Assembly (NCBI GenBank): GCA_950295325.1
Contig: OX485807.1
Span: forward strand, 34,380,440 to 34,444,439
Length of the DNA stretch: 64,000 nucleotides
Origin: Polytrichum commune
Taxonomy: Eukaryota > Streptophyta > Polytrichopsida > Polytrichales > Polytrichaceae
Reading direction: 5' to 3'
Shown here: positions 13,326-23,443 of the stretch, one piece after another
How the letters are laid out: the number at the start of each line of letters is the position of its first letter
How positions within the stretch are numbered: the first letter of the stretch is position 1
Translations under genes and position numbers: made by a program
Notes under the pieces: generated by a model
Told to the model about the DNA's origin: nothing
Databases searched by the model: none
The model's input: only the letters and a program-made list of their open reading frames with translations

Positions 13326-13866
13326 GGGCCACTTCACACCTATAGGCGGGGCCAATTCCCCTTGAGGTCAATTACATGAAATTTCAGCCCTTTTTGGGTT
13401 GGAGGCCAGCCTCAACTACACATTATAATAAGATTATAATGGGGCCCAATTTTTCCCATATGTAAAGGCCTTAGGGCCAAGAAGCTAGGCCGATTCAATT
13501 AATCTAGCATAATCCAATGGATCTAGCATAATCTAGGATCGAGCCATCATACGTTCACATAATCCAATGGATATGGTTTTCTTTTAAAAATCATATTTTA
13601 TTTTATTTTAAAAAATTGTCTTTGTTGAAATTTGACATTGGCCCTGAGGTCAAGAATTGGTCTTCCATGTTGGGTGCACCCAATTCAATGAGCTCGGGTT
13701 GTGTCATACCGTGCATTTTTTTATTAAGAAATTCATACCACCAAATCGGCCCGGCCTTTAGGTGTAAAGGGGTTGGGGCTGGTTTAAGCCTTTTGACCAA
13801 TCACAAGTGAGGATTTCAAGCCTCTTACACAACGAATTGGCCCGGGCTCTAGGTGTAAAGCGGCCC
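13326..13866. mobile_element. PIF/Harbinger-like MITE, family B, adjacent to the next copy
   Basis: The left end is GGGCCACTTCACACCTATAG (13326 on). The right end is the reverse complement of GGGCCGCTTTACACCTAGAG, continuing with matching GGGCCAATTC on both arms. Flanking trinucleotides are TAA at 13323-13325 and 13867-13869. A second internal copy of the inverted end occurs near 13745-13775. Non-coding. The right TAA is also the left TAA of the element at 13870, so the two lie back to back. Confidence 0.7.
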
Positions 13867-13869
13867 TAA

Positions 13870-14419
13870 GGGCCACTTCACATGTGAGCCAAGAGCCGCG
13901 ACCTTGTAATGGTGAGGACCCTTGACTCTCATCCAAAGGCCGTACCATGGGTGTTGGGAAAGCCATTTTATGTAGTCTTGGGCCCTCAAGCAAAGTGTGA
14001 AGTGAGAATGAACCATGTTGTGGGGCCATAACATATTTTGTTGGCGGAAAAAGAGGGGAGGATTTGGTTTGATATAATATGTCTCGAACTTTATCAATTT
14101 AAGAGGATTACTTGGTGGTGTCTGTCTATCTTGGAATTTGTCATGCTAGAAAAAATATTAAAAAAGTCATGGTCTCCCAAAATTTGTGTCAGGCCCACCT
14201 CTTGGAGGTGGGTCTAACGCGAATTCCGGTAGACCATGCACCTTTATCCACAACATGCCATGTAGGACTCCATATAAACTTTTCATCCATGAACTTTTCT
14301 TTGGGCGTTTAGGCCTTCACCTCCTAGTGTGAATTGAACTTGGATAGTCTCCGCCTTTTCGACCAATGAGAGCTCTTACATTGCCATGGTCAATGAGAGC
14401 CTTGTGTGTGAAGTGGCCC
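13870..14419. mobile_element. PIF/Harbinger-like MITE, family A copy 2
   Basis: A 550-bp element with ends GGGCCACTTCACATGTGAGC and the reverse complement of GGGCCACTTCACACACAAGG. It is flanked by TAA at 13867-13869 and 14420-14422. It shares the CCAATGAGAGC and GGGCCCTCAAGCAAAGTGTGA-like blocks with the other family A copies. Non-coding. Confidence 0.72.
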
Positions 14420-14626
14420 TAAGGTAGAAATACCATAACCCATGAAAATAAGGTGATTTGCATTAAAGACACGGTCTTACAATCATGAGATAGTTTTCCA
14501 AGATAGACGAGAAGGATTCATGAGGAATGCAAGTTGTTTCATATTTTTGTGCCATGTACAAAAAAATTCTACAATTTCTCAAAGTGGGCAGTTGTCAAAC
14601 CCCCTACTCGTTCACTAGATTCTCCC

Positions 14627-14848
14627 TACACCGAACATGGTGATCCGCATTTCCATACAAAACATCACCTAAACCGGCTAACTCATGAGTACATTAAACT
14701 TGACTCCCATTGGCTACACTAAGTGTACACGCATTGAAGTTGCCGCCTCGCCATGATTGGTTTCAGAATGACACTTCACTCTTACGACAGCGGTCTAGTG
14801 CACGGCTAGAGGGTGGTTAACCGGTTTGGGTATTTCTACCTTATGTAA
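14627..14848 (+). repeat. Dispersed repeat, copy 2 (pairs with 318-545)
   Basis: Same-orientation copy of the repeat at 318-545, with small indels and many transitions. It ends about 15 bp before the MITE at 14863. No coding potential was seen. Confidence 0.6.
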
Positions 14849-14862
14849 ACTCATCCATCTAA

Positions 14863-15606
14863 GGGCCACTTCACACACGAGACTGAGAGCCCGTGACCAT
14901 TACACTTCAAGCACTCTCATTGGTGGAAACGGCGAAGCCGGTCCAAGTTCTCTTCACACTTTGCTCGAGGGACCAACAGAGTATGTGAATGCACAATGGA
15001 TGTGAAAGTCTACATGGATTCCTACATGGCATCGAATGGATCGTGTTTCATGGTCACTTGGACTATTTTCAAAAACCACCTCTTGGAGGTAGATCTAAGG
15101 GCCACTCCACACATGGGACTGAGAGCCTGTGACCAGTTCACTTCAAGCACTCTCATTGGTGGAAACAGCAGAGCCCGTCCAAGTTCGCTTCACACAACGC
15201 TCGAGGGACCAACAGAGTATGCGAATGTCAGGTGGGTGTAATTAAGAGTCCACATGGATTCCTACGTGGCATCGAATGGATCGTGTTTCGTGGTCACTTT
15301 GGTTGTTTTCAAAAACCACCTCTTGGAGGTTAGGCCTAACACAAAACCACCGGGAGACCGTGGCACTCCGAACGCTCACAACTGTTGGTTTATTCTATTT
15401 TATCATGTGTGAGGACCCACGTGAATATACATTCATTGAAATAGTATTTGGTTGAGGGCCGGGTTACATGTGACTTCACATTACACTTGAGGGTCCGTGA
15501 CCGCACTACATGATTTTGGAGGTGTGTTGGGACGGCCTTTGGACACTTTCTCTTGGGCTCTCACAATTTCACGGTCATGGCTCTTGGCTCGTGTGTGAAG
15601 TGGCTC
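14863..15606 (+). mobile_element. PIF/Harbinger-like MITE, family A copy 3, with duplicated left end
   Basis: The left end is GGGCCACTTCACACACGAGA preceded by TAA (14860-14862). The right end reads CTCGTGTGTGAAGTGGCTC followed by TAG (15607-15609), one change from TAA. The left 236 bp (14863-15098) is repeated immediately as 15099 to about 15335, again starting TAAGGGCCACT. This makes the copy longer (744 bp) than its 505-550 bp relatives. Non-coding. Confidence 0.72.
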
Positions 15607-16577
15607 TAGGAGAAAAACAACATCTCTACATGTAGGGGGGATTGGATCATTTGAATTGGACCCGCACTGCAGTGTTCATAATACTAAGTGTCCTTTGTTG
15701 ACTGGATCATGTAATGTTCTAACTTTATACTGTAGATTTCATTTCTCATGTACAAAGACCTAGTAGGTACATTGGTTATCTCAATTAGGGCATGCTACTC
15801 TTCGGAGTTACGTGATGCAAAATTAACTTACTCACACTAATTTAAGATAAATTTTAAGATAATTTAAGATGAATGACTTTTCATGCTCAAATGTCATTGG
15901 AGTGTCTTTTACACAAAAATGGAAGTGATTTAAAATAACCAAAAGATTATATCCATACAATTAATATTTAAATATAATACTTTGACGTGGTATAGATCCA
16001 TGTATATGACTTTGATTGTAGAAATTTAGACACAATTCATACCAAGGATAATAAAATTTGCATCGCAAGCCTAAAAGTGACCTATATAACACATAGTTGA
16101 GTGATTGATAAATAAGACATTTATGTGTAGGAATGATGGCTATAATATTGCATGGAATCATGCATTGTATGTATACTTTTGATCATATCTAATAGTTTTA
16201 TCTAAATGGGGAAGTTCACTAGAAGGATCAAGCTAATTCAAGAAGGGGTTTTTTTAAAAAGAATACTACAAATAAAGCTAACCAAAAAAAAAGGTTATAA
16301 TCTCCAAAGCTTTGTTGGAGAAGGAAAGTGAATATAAGGATTTAAGTGGTTTGGGCAACATCGTGCTCCAATAAGTAACTACTTGCCCCAACTTGAACAC
16401 TTCAACTTTGAGCATGTTGGATCTAAAAGTTCTCAAATGTGATGAAATGGAGAGATTTGTGGGTTGAAATGTCTCCGATGTTCAAAGATGATATGAAAGC
16501 TTCAAGTTTGTTTGAATATCCTCCACTGTGGGTATGTCTTGATGCAATACAAAGAGAGAGAAATATCGCATATGAAT

Positions 16578-16782
16578 GTACCTCTCATCCAACCATCGTA
16601 AAAACTTGAGTCCCGTACAAGTTCATGGTCAATCATCTCAATAAACTTGGACTCGACTAATCCAAGGTCTTCAAAGTGACAATTATGATGTCAAATCAAA
16701 CATAACCAATAAAATAAAATAAAATAAAAACCCCCAAATTGCTTACTACTTTGGGACTTTTATGTTGGATGAATGATAGGTG
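16578..16782. mobile_element. About 205-bp foldback MITE (GTACCTCTCATCCAAC ends), copy 1
   Basis: The left arm GTACCTCTCATCCAACC is matched by a right arm reading ATGTTGGATGAATGATAGGT, an imperfect inverted repeat. The interior shares blocks with 18088-18277 (GGTCTTYRAAGTG/GATCATT, AATAAAATAAA-like). Non-coding. Confidence 0.55.
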
Positions 16783-18087
16783 TGCGCTCCATAGTATTTT
16801 TGGTCAAACACCTATAAGTAGTACCCATATGTTGTTTAAACTCATTTCTTTTTTCATGGTGACCTTTATTGTTGTGTTAGGTACTCAAATGTATAATACT
16901 GAGATGAGATCTTCAAAACTTAGCATTATTAGTGATGCTCAAAAGCAAATGGCTAGTACTGAGTTTTGGATGTGAATTTCATGACCTTAACTATTTTGAA
17001 GTTGGTTTTTGTTTCTTCATATTCCTTGAGTTCATTGTACACTTTGGGTCATTACTGTATATTTTGTAGAAAAATCATCGATTCAATCTAATTTTATAAT
17101 TTTTAAAACAAATTTTTGACAATTATGTGTTCAATATCACCACTTGCACATCCACCTACACCATCTTCTAAAATACATACATTTTTTTTGAGATTTTTTT
17201 GGTCAACATAAATTACTTGGCTTTGTAGATCGATATGTTTTAAAAATGTCAATGAGTTTTTTTTTTTCAATAACATAAAAAATGGAAAGCTAGTATCTTG
17301 TTTTGGATCACTTTCACTTAGACATGTGCAAGGATCAAGAGCTATTCATTTGACCATGCTTGCACCCATACATGTTTTGTTTAATGTCAATGACTTCTTA
17401 CAATGTTCATAACTTTACTTAGCATTCAACTCTTGTTATGTGGGCCCTCATAATATAACAATCGGATGCTCAAAATGTCACATAGGGAGGCTCAAATTCA
17501 TAATGAGTTCCCAACATCCCATTGTTGATGAGTGATGTTATGCTCAATTACTGCAAAATCTAATGAACAGAGTAAGTAATGTACGAGCTTATTTATGTTC
17601 TAACACTTGTCAATGATACTAATTGAATGTAGTGTAGACTAGTTAGGCTAATTAAGGTGGGAATGGGTTATCTTCTATGTAGATTCTGTGTGGCCTAACA
17701 TGTTTCCTTGTACACAAAGGTGGCTTGCGCTTTGTGCCGAAAGGGAGAGAGACAACGTCAACTTCTAGAGATGGCGTGAACGAGGGACACTTCACCTTGA
17801 TCATAGATGTGAACTCGAGACATGTATATTGAGCATGGCCATGGGACAAGTGCTACTACCTCCTATCGGAGGTGGTCCCTATATATAAACAAAGACAGGG
17901 GGGGCGGTGGGGGTCTATTTGTTGTTTTGTCGATGTGATGGCTGGTGTATGATTTCCCGAGGTTGTCCTTGGGAGGTTTCTTAATCCTTTTATCGAAGTT
18001 GGTCTTTAGTCTTCATCTTGTTGTGGATTTAGTCTTGGGATTTTAGTGTCCATGTGAGTTTTTGTGGTTGCATACAAAGGGTTGATC

Positions 18088-18277
18088 ATACCTCTCATCA
18101 AACCATGTTAAGAATTGGTCCCTTTCTAGGATTGTGGCTTATTTATCTCAAACATATTTTACTAGAATGGTAATTAGGGTCTTTGAAGATCATTTCAACG
18201 TAAAAAAATAACTAATGAAAGGAACATCTAGAGTGTACATTGTTTTAGGGCTTTCATGTTGGATGAATGAGAGGTAC
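18088..18277. mobile_element. About 190-bp foldback MITE (same family), copy 2
   Basis: The left arm ATACCTCTCATCAAACCATG is matched by a right arm ATGTTGGATGAATGAGAGGT. It aligns end to end with 16578-16782. A single left-end-like sequence (GTACCTCTCATCCCTCCG) also occurs near 25265. Confidence 0.55.
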
Positions 18278-18662
18278 ACTCATATGCAGGAAATTCCAAT
18301 TTCTCTCTCAGTAGGCTTGGTGACATCCCATGTACATATGCCCATCTTGGATGAAGGGGCTCTAGTAAAATAAAAGTCCTCTATAAGGTTAAGAGTTGGT
18401 TCATTCCAATTGAATTGCACTAGGCTACTTCTACTCCACTCCGTTGAGCAAAAAGATTAATATTAGTTATTTTAGGTTGTTGCATTCTCACCTTCCAATG
18501 GATGAGTTTATCTAGACATCATGAAACTTATACAATTTCAAGTTTTGAAGACAAAGAATCAAAGTTCACGTGCTTAAACTTTTGGATATTCCAAACGAGA
18601 TGCCTAACAAATCACCCACACTCTAAGGAAATCTGGTTTAGGCAAAAACATGCCCAATCTCA

Positions 18663-19039
18663 GGGCCGGTTCATAGGGTGTCACGAGTCCCTCTCATGTC
18701 AACAAGTCCCAACATGCATGGAGGCAAAGTCCCAACTATTGAGCCCTCTAAATTTATATCCATTAGCATTGGGTCTTGATTATTTTATGCAAAAAACCTC
18801 GAGGCTTGTATTGCGAGTTGGGTCTATCTTTTTGCTCAACCCATCTCTCGACACAAGTTGCAAACCTTGCCTCCAAAAAGCGTTGCCATACATGCATCCA
18901 TGTTATATTTGGGACTTAAGACTGCGGACCATGTGTGAAGTGGTAAGTCCCAACTTCCATGCTCTCAACGGTTGAGATTGCGTGGATTGACCTCAAGTGA
19001 ATTGGGACTTGGGACTTGGGACGCAATGTCAATCGGCCC
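18663..19039 (-). mobile_element. GGGCCGG MITE, family C copy 1
   Basis: A 377-bp element with ends GGGCCGGTTCATAGGGTGTC and (reversed) GGGCCGATTGACATTGCGTC. The right flank is TTA (19040-19042) and the left flank TCA. It carries blocks shared with 22823-23201 and 29305-30190: CCAAGTCCCAA, TTTTTGCTCAACCCA, ATGCATCCATG. It is inverted relative to 22823-23201. An open frame across it (18502-18975) is incidental. Confidence 0.7.
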
Positions 19040-19329
19040 TTACCCTAACATACGTATTGTTATTGGACAAACTAAAGCACTTGCTAACAATGAATATGGA
19101 GAACCAACTGGTTGAAGTTCAAGACTTTAAGAAAATTAGGGATTGTTCTAAAGGAGTTTAGAGAATATACCTCATATTAATAAAGAGAAATGAAAGATGT
19201 CGACATATAACTAGTTGGAATTAGAAACATTAGGATATCAACTGATTATGCCCAAAAATCTCCTTGGACATTGGTTGCTAAGTGGTTGCCAATTCAAGCA
19301 CATGCATAAATTGAGAGTTATTAGTCGCA

Positions 19330-19857
19330 GGGCCGGTGTACACCATGGACCATGGAAGATGGCCTTTTTCCATGGTCCGATTTCTTATAAACCAATTTAC
19401 AAAGCCTTTGGGTGTAAATTGAATGTGGACCAAGAAGAATGACCACGCACCAAAAAGTGTACGTGTTCATTCATATATATATATATATATATGCCCAAAA
19501 AATGCAGGTTTGAAAAAAGGTTTCAAGTTTGACCATTCTCTTGTCTTTTATTATCTTCATCTTCTCTTCCCCGGAAAAATTCATTAAAAATTTATTACAA
19601 CAATGTTTCACTCCCATGGGCCCTTACCTTTTTCTACAAGAGCACCTCTTTTACCTCTCCCACCGCAAGACCCGTTGAACCATGTTAGTGGATAATGCAG
19701 GCCTTAAAATATGTTTTGTTGAGGACCTCAAACTTCATGGTCACTCCAATATTTTGTCCTTGGTGTCAACCGAAGTGATCCCGGGACAAGTTCGGCAGCC
19801 AATCACAAATTTTACAAGGCCTTGGGACGACTTCATGGTCCATGGTGTAAACAACCC
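19330..19857. mobile_element. GGGCCGG MITE-like element, family D
   Basis: The left end GGGCCGGTGTACACCATGG and the right end, reverse complement of GGGTTGTTTACACCATGGAC, form an imperfect inverted repeat of about 26 bp. The interior has an (AT)n tract at 19474-19491 and a CTTGTCTTTTATTATCTTCATC stretch shared with 12670-12720. The target duplication is not clear. Confidence 0.5.
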
Positions 19858-22822
19858 ATTCATATAAACACACGAGCATTCGTGTGCCGGGAATATTGCT
19901 ATTTTGGTACTCCGTATAGGGTAGAATGGATCACATGGTTCGTCATATCATCAAAGGCGGCCCAAGGACCATATAAAGTTACCCTAATACAGTACATATA
20001 GGTAGGAGAATGTGGCTATTGGATTCAAAAGCACTTCAACCTTGACCTAAGCAGCCAATAGGAGGAGTAGAGACTCATAGTACTTTAGTTCTCAACTTTG
20101 CATTGTGGGCATTATGGAAAACACTCACGTATGTTTGGGAAGAATATGTTAGTGTATTTTCATTACCACTCTATTAGAATTAAGCCATCCTTCTATCTAA
20201 ATCTAATTTTGTGTCATTGTTTTGGTACCTTTGCCCCCGATTATACAATTCACATCTAAATCCATGTAATTACATAACAATATTCACATATATATATATA
20301 CAATGTTTTGTGGGACTCACAATATTCCACATACTATTCTTGAATTTTCCCCACATTCAAACTCAATGTGGGGAATATCCAGGAATACTACGTGGAATGT
20401 TATCAGTCCCACAAACACGGGTAGATCACTTAGTGCATTTTAAAAACAATGTGCGGCATAATATAGAAAGGATTAAAATCATTTGAAATAAAAATTATAA
20501 AGGAATTCCAAATAATGAAGGGGCCATTAAATGTAGACAATCCCATTATAAGTAAGTTAGATGGACATAAAACGTTGGCCATTATTTTTTTGTAAAATTA
20601 ATATAGGGGCTGAAGATAAGGATCCTAGAAGGTATGTTTAGTATGGTATGTAAATGGGTTTAGGACTCACGGGGATGGATGATAATTGGGATTTCCATCT
20701 GTCCAAAATTACTTAAAAGGAATATAGAGTACAAAAAATTGCAGTGACTTGGACAATATAAGTAATGAAAGGGTGCAAACAAATGGGCCATTTTTTAAAT
20801 TTAAGTAATTATAGGGAGGCTTTAATTCAACCCTTGAAGGTAAATAGCCCCCCCCCCCCAAAAAAAAAACCCCTAGCCGCACGTGGTGCACAAAAATGCC
20901 TTAGAGTGATCTACCCGTGCCCACAAAACATTGTTATGGATCTGAATAATGTTATGTAGGTTCTCAAAGCATTGGTTGTTCAAAGTACAAGTATGAGGTC
21001 ACGGTTATGGTCAAGGTGAAGCGTCCCTTGTTCACGCCAACCTTGAGGTTGAATGATACCATGAAGAAAGATTAAAAACAAAGTTAGTGTGAATTGACTT
21101 GGTGAAGGTCCATTAGCCGTCCTCGTTATGATTCCTTGGAAAGTGAAAGAGGGGATAGTGTAATACGATGATTAAATGCACTTACATGTTCAATAAAGTA
21201 AATTTGATAAATCGGTACTAGATGTAGAATCCAAATTTTGATTGTTTTAGAGCTTATTATGATGGAAATCTTAAATCTCTTTAAAGGAACATTGTGTCAA
21301 TCTTATTGGGTCAAACAAGACTCTAAATATGCATGCAATCGTCCCCAAACGTACTAGTATTGTTCAAGTTGTGGATGATTGTTGTACTTTATCCATGCAA
21401 TGTCATGGAATAGGGTATGCCTATGATGGTGAGCACCACTTTGGCTCCTATAACAACATGAATAAACATACACCCCTTGTGATCACATGCATGTACCCAT
21501 GGGTCCACCTAATGAATGAGATTCGTAGATTGGTGGCTAATCTTTGTATTGCGATTTTCTTACATGTAGACTTTCTAGCCAAGAGGCAAAGGGACTTTAC
21601 CTTTGTGGTTTCTACATATACTCGTCTATGGTACTTGAAGCAACCATTGACACCATTGTTGCTTATCACACCTCGAACCACAAACTTGCAATTGAAATTG
21701 GATAGTGGTCGCCTATCCAAATTTATAGGGATACAATATTATGTTGTGTTTGAGTGTTCCCAATATAACCATGTTAAAGATAAGTTTCTATCATTATTTG
21801 AGAATGTAGTATTAGGGAGCCTCAAGTATTTCTTTAAATCAAATCATCAATTGACATTAGTCTCTATCTCGCGAAGGCTATTACACTCCAACACTCTAGG
21901 GAATTAGTTGGTTTGAAACCATCGTGATGTACTTTCAATCCTACTAGCCTCTTGGGTTCTTGGACTCTAAATTTAACTTCAAATTCAACTTCATTTCATT
22001 GTGTAGGCAAACAAAAAGTGAACCATCATATAGTATGATTTCCAAATGTTTTTCAAGATAACTGGAAGTAATAGACATATGAAAATCCAATTAGGAAATT
22101 AGTTTTCATGATGGTATAGATTTGGTAGAAATGTGTGTGACCATGTGTATCAACTAGTATAACAAGTTGAACACCTTTGTTTGTAGGCTGCTCATAAAGT
22201 TCTTGAACTTGACATTGTGACAAAATACTAAGAATTTGATGGATATAAATATACATTTCTATGCCGAGTGTATCCCATAGCCATAGTTTGTAAATTGGCC
22301 TCATGTTTACATATGAATTTAAAGACATGATAAAGAATGAAGCATCTCTCATGCATGCCAACCATAGGTTGACATTGTCTCTTTCTCTCCGTAGATGGAG
22401 TGAGTTCTAATAACAAGTGGTTCATCCCATTCCTAAGCCCTTAAGCTCATACCAAAGGGGGGTGGCTATTGCTTCGAGGCTCTTTTTGTAAGGGTCACCT
22501 TACACGTCACCATGAGTATTAAAATCCAATATCATCCTTTCATGGAAAAAGCCGAAAGTGTCCACGTTCGAATGATGTTAAAGGGCCTTGATGTCAAGTG
22601 AACTTGAATAGAGAAAAAAATATTATTGGTTCTTAGATACACGTTGTTGTGAATTCTACTTCCATTCCACTTCAGAGAATTTGCAAGGCCGTTACTTAGA
22701 AATTCATGGTCGGGGTTTGGCTCGCATTTTCATTGTGGCTCTTACTTACATGAAATGCTTGAAAATATTATATCATTTGTTTACGTGGTAACCGACATAG
22801 AATGATACCTCAAGAGAATTTA
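19858..22822. other. Intergenic DNA with foldback fragments and one unrecognised open frame
   Basis: 20290-20420 and 20921-20956 are copies or halves of the 152-bp foldback family (CCCACAAAACATTGTTATGG). A poly-C/poly-A junction lies at 20847-20869. An open frame of 192 codons (21329-21907) is listed separately. No known gene recognised. Confidence 0.4.
21329..21907 (+). CDS. Unrecognised 192-codon open frame
   Basis: It begins ATG at 21329 and ends TAG at 21907. No domain, signal peptide, zinc-finger spacing or transposase motif is evident, and I recognise no family. A 90-codon open frame runs antisense inside it, and the surrounding DNA is transposon-rich. It may be chance, or a remnant of a mobile-element protein. 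Length is the only support. Confidence 0.2.
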   Translation: MHAIVPKRTSIVQVVDDCCTLSMQCHGIGYAYDGEHHFGSYNNMNKHTPLVITCMYPWVHLMNEIRRLVANLCIAIFLHVDFLAKRQRDFTFVVSTYTRLWYLKQPLTPLLLITPRTTNLQLKLDSGRLSKFIGIQYYVVFECSQYNHVKDKFLSLFENVVLGSLKYFFKSNHQLTLVSISRRLLHSNTLGN

Positions 22823-23201
22823 GGGCCGGTTCACACATAGTCCCAAGCCCTAAGTCCCACGTCACTTGAGGTCAATTTGTGCAGTTTTAGCCGTTGAGAG
22901 GATGGAAGTTGGAACTGGCCACTTCACACGTTTTCTAAGTCCTAATCCCAAATATGACATGGATGCCTGCATGACAACACATTTCGGAGGTGAGGCTCAG
23001 GACTTGTGTTGAGAGTTGGGTCGAGCAAAAAATTAGACCCAACCCTCTCAACACAACTCCCATGAATGTTTTTGCATGAAATAATCAAGTGATAATTATT
23101 ATAAATTTTAATGGTTTCTTGAAGCTCAAAAGTTGAGACTTTGCCTTGATGTTGGGACTTCCTACCATGAGTGGGACTTGGGACCTCATGTGAACCGGCC
23201 C
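22823..23201 (+). mobile_element. GGGCCGG MITE, family C copy 2
   Basis: A 379-bp element flanked by TTA at 22820-22822 and 23202-23204. The left end is GGGCCGGTTCACACATAGTC and the right end is the reverse complement of GGGCCGGTTCACATGAGGTC. The interior has two arms around TTGGGTCGAGCAAAAAATTA, giving a long imperfect foldback. Non-coding. GGGCCGG ends plus TTA indicate a PIF/Harbinger-like non-autonomous element. Confidence 0.78.
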
Positions 23202-23283
23202 TTAGGCTAGTGAACATCATGCCAACTTCCTTACAAGTTTTTTCGGACATTAAATGAAATACAGTACATAATGTGAAATTAGC

Positions 23284-23305
23284 GAAACCCTAACCCTAAC
23301 CCTAG
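23284..23305 (+). promoter_or_regulatory. Telo-box: three AACCCTA units
   Basis: The sequence AAACCCTAACCCTAACCCTA sits 80 bp after a TTA-flanked MITE. Short telomere-repeat motifs (telo-boxes) are established promoter or 5'-leader elements of plant translation and replication genes. Three units are too few for a telomere remnant to be certain. It fits a promoter for the possible locus to its right. Confidence 0.5.
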
Positions 23306-23412
23306 TTTCTGCGAGTTCCCCTGCCTTGGCGCCGCCAACTTTTGTTCGAGGCAAACACAATAAGGTCTCGAGTATGCGAAGTGGAAGTCATCGTCTTGTG
23401 GCGACTGATTCT

Positions 23413-23443
23413 GATCTATTATGCACTATGTGCATAATAGATC
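23413..23443. repeat. Perfect 14-bp inverted repeat with 3-nt loop
   Basis: GATCTATTATGCAC (23413-23426), loop TAT, GTGCATAATAGATC (23430-23443). A partial second copy, TTATGCACTATGTGC, follows about 25 bp later. It lies 110 bp after the telo-box, so it would be in a leader RNA if that locus is transcribed rightward. Confidence 0.75.

Larger units (their letters stand above)
15610..18662. other. Intergenic DNA with two foldback elements and no gene
   Basis: 15776-15830 matches one end of the small element at 37034-37272 (GGAGTTACG and CTCAATTAG blocks). 16578-16782 and 18088-18277 are foldback repeats listed separately. At 17856-17892 a short hairpin (CTACCTCCTATCGGAGGTGG) precedes CCTATATATAAAC, a possible old promoter; a related segment lies at 1637. 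The rest is AT-rich and I recognise no protein in it. Confidence 0.45.

Noticed and set aside
18502-18975. 157-codon open frame as a gene
   Set aside because: It runs through most of a TTA-type MITE (18663-19039) and has no family motif; the matching MITE copy at 22.8 kb has no equivalent frame.
23284-23305. Interstitial telomere or chromosome-fusion scar
   Set aside because: Only about three units with no degenerate extension; a promoter telo-box is the simpler reading.
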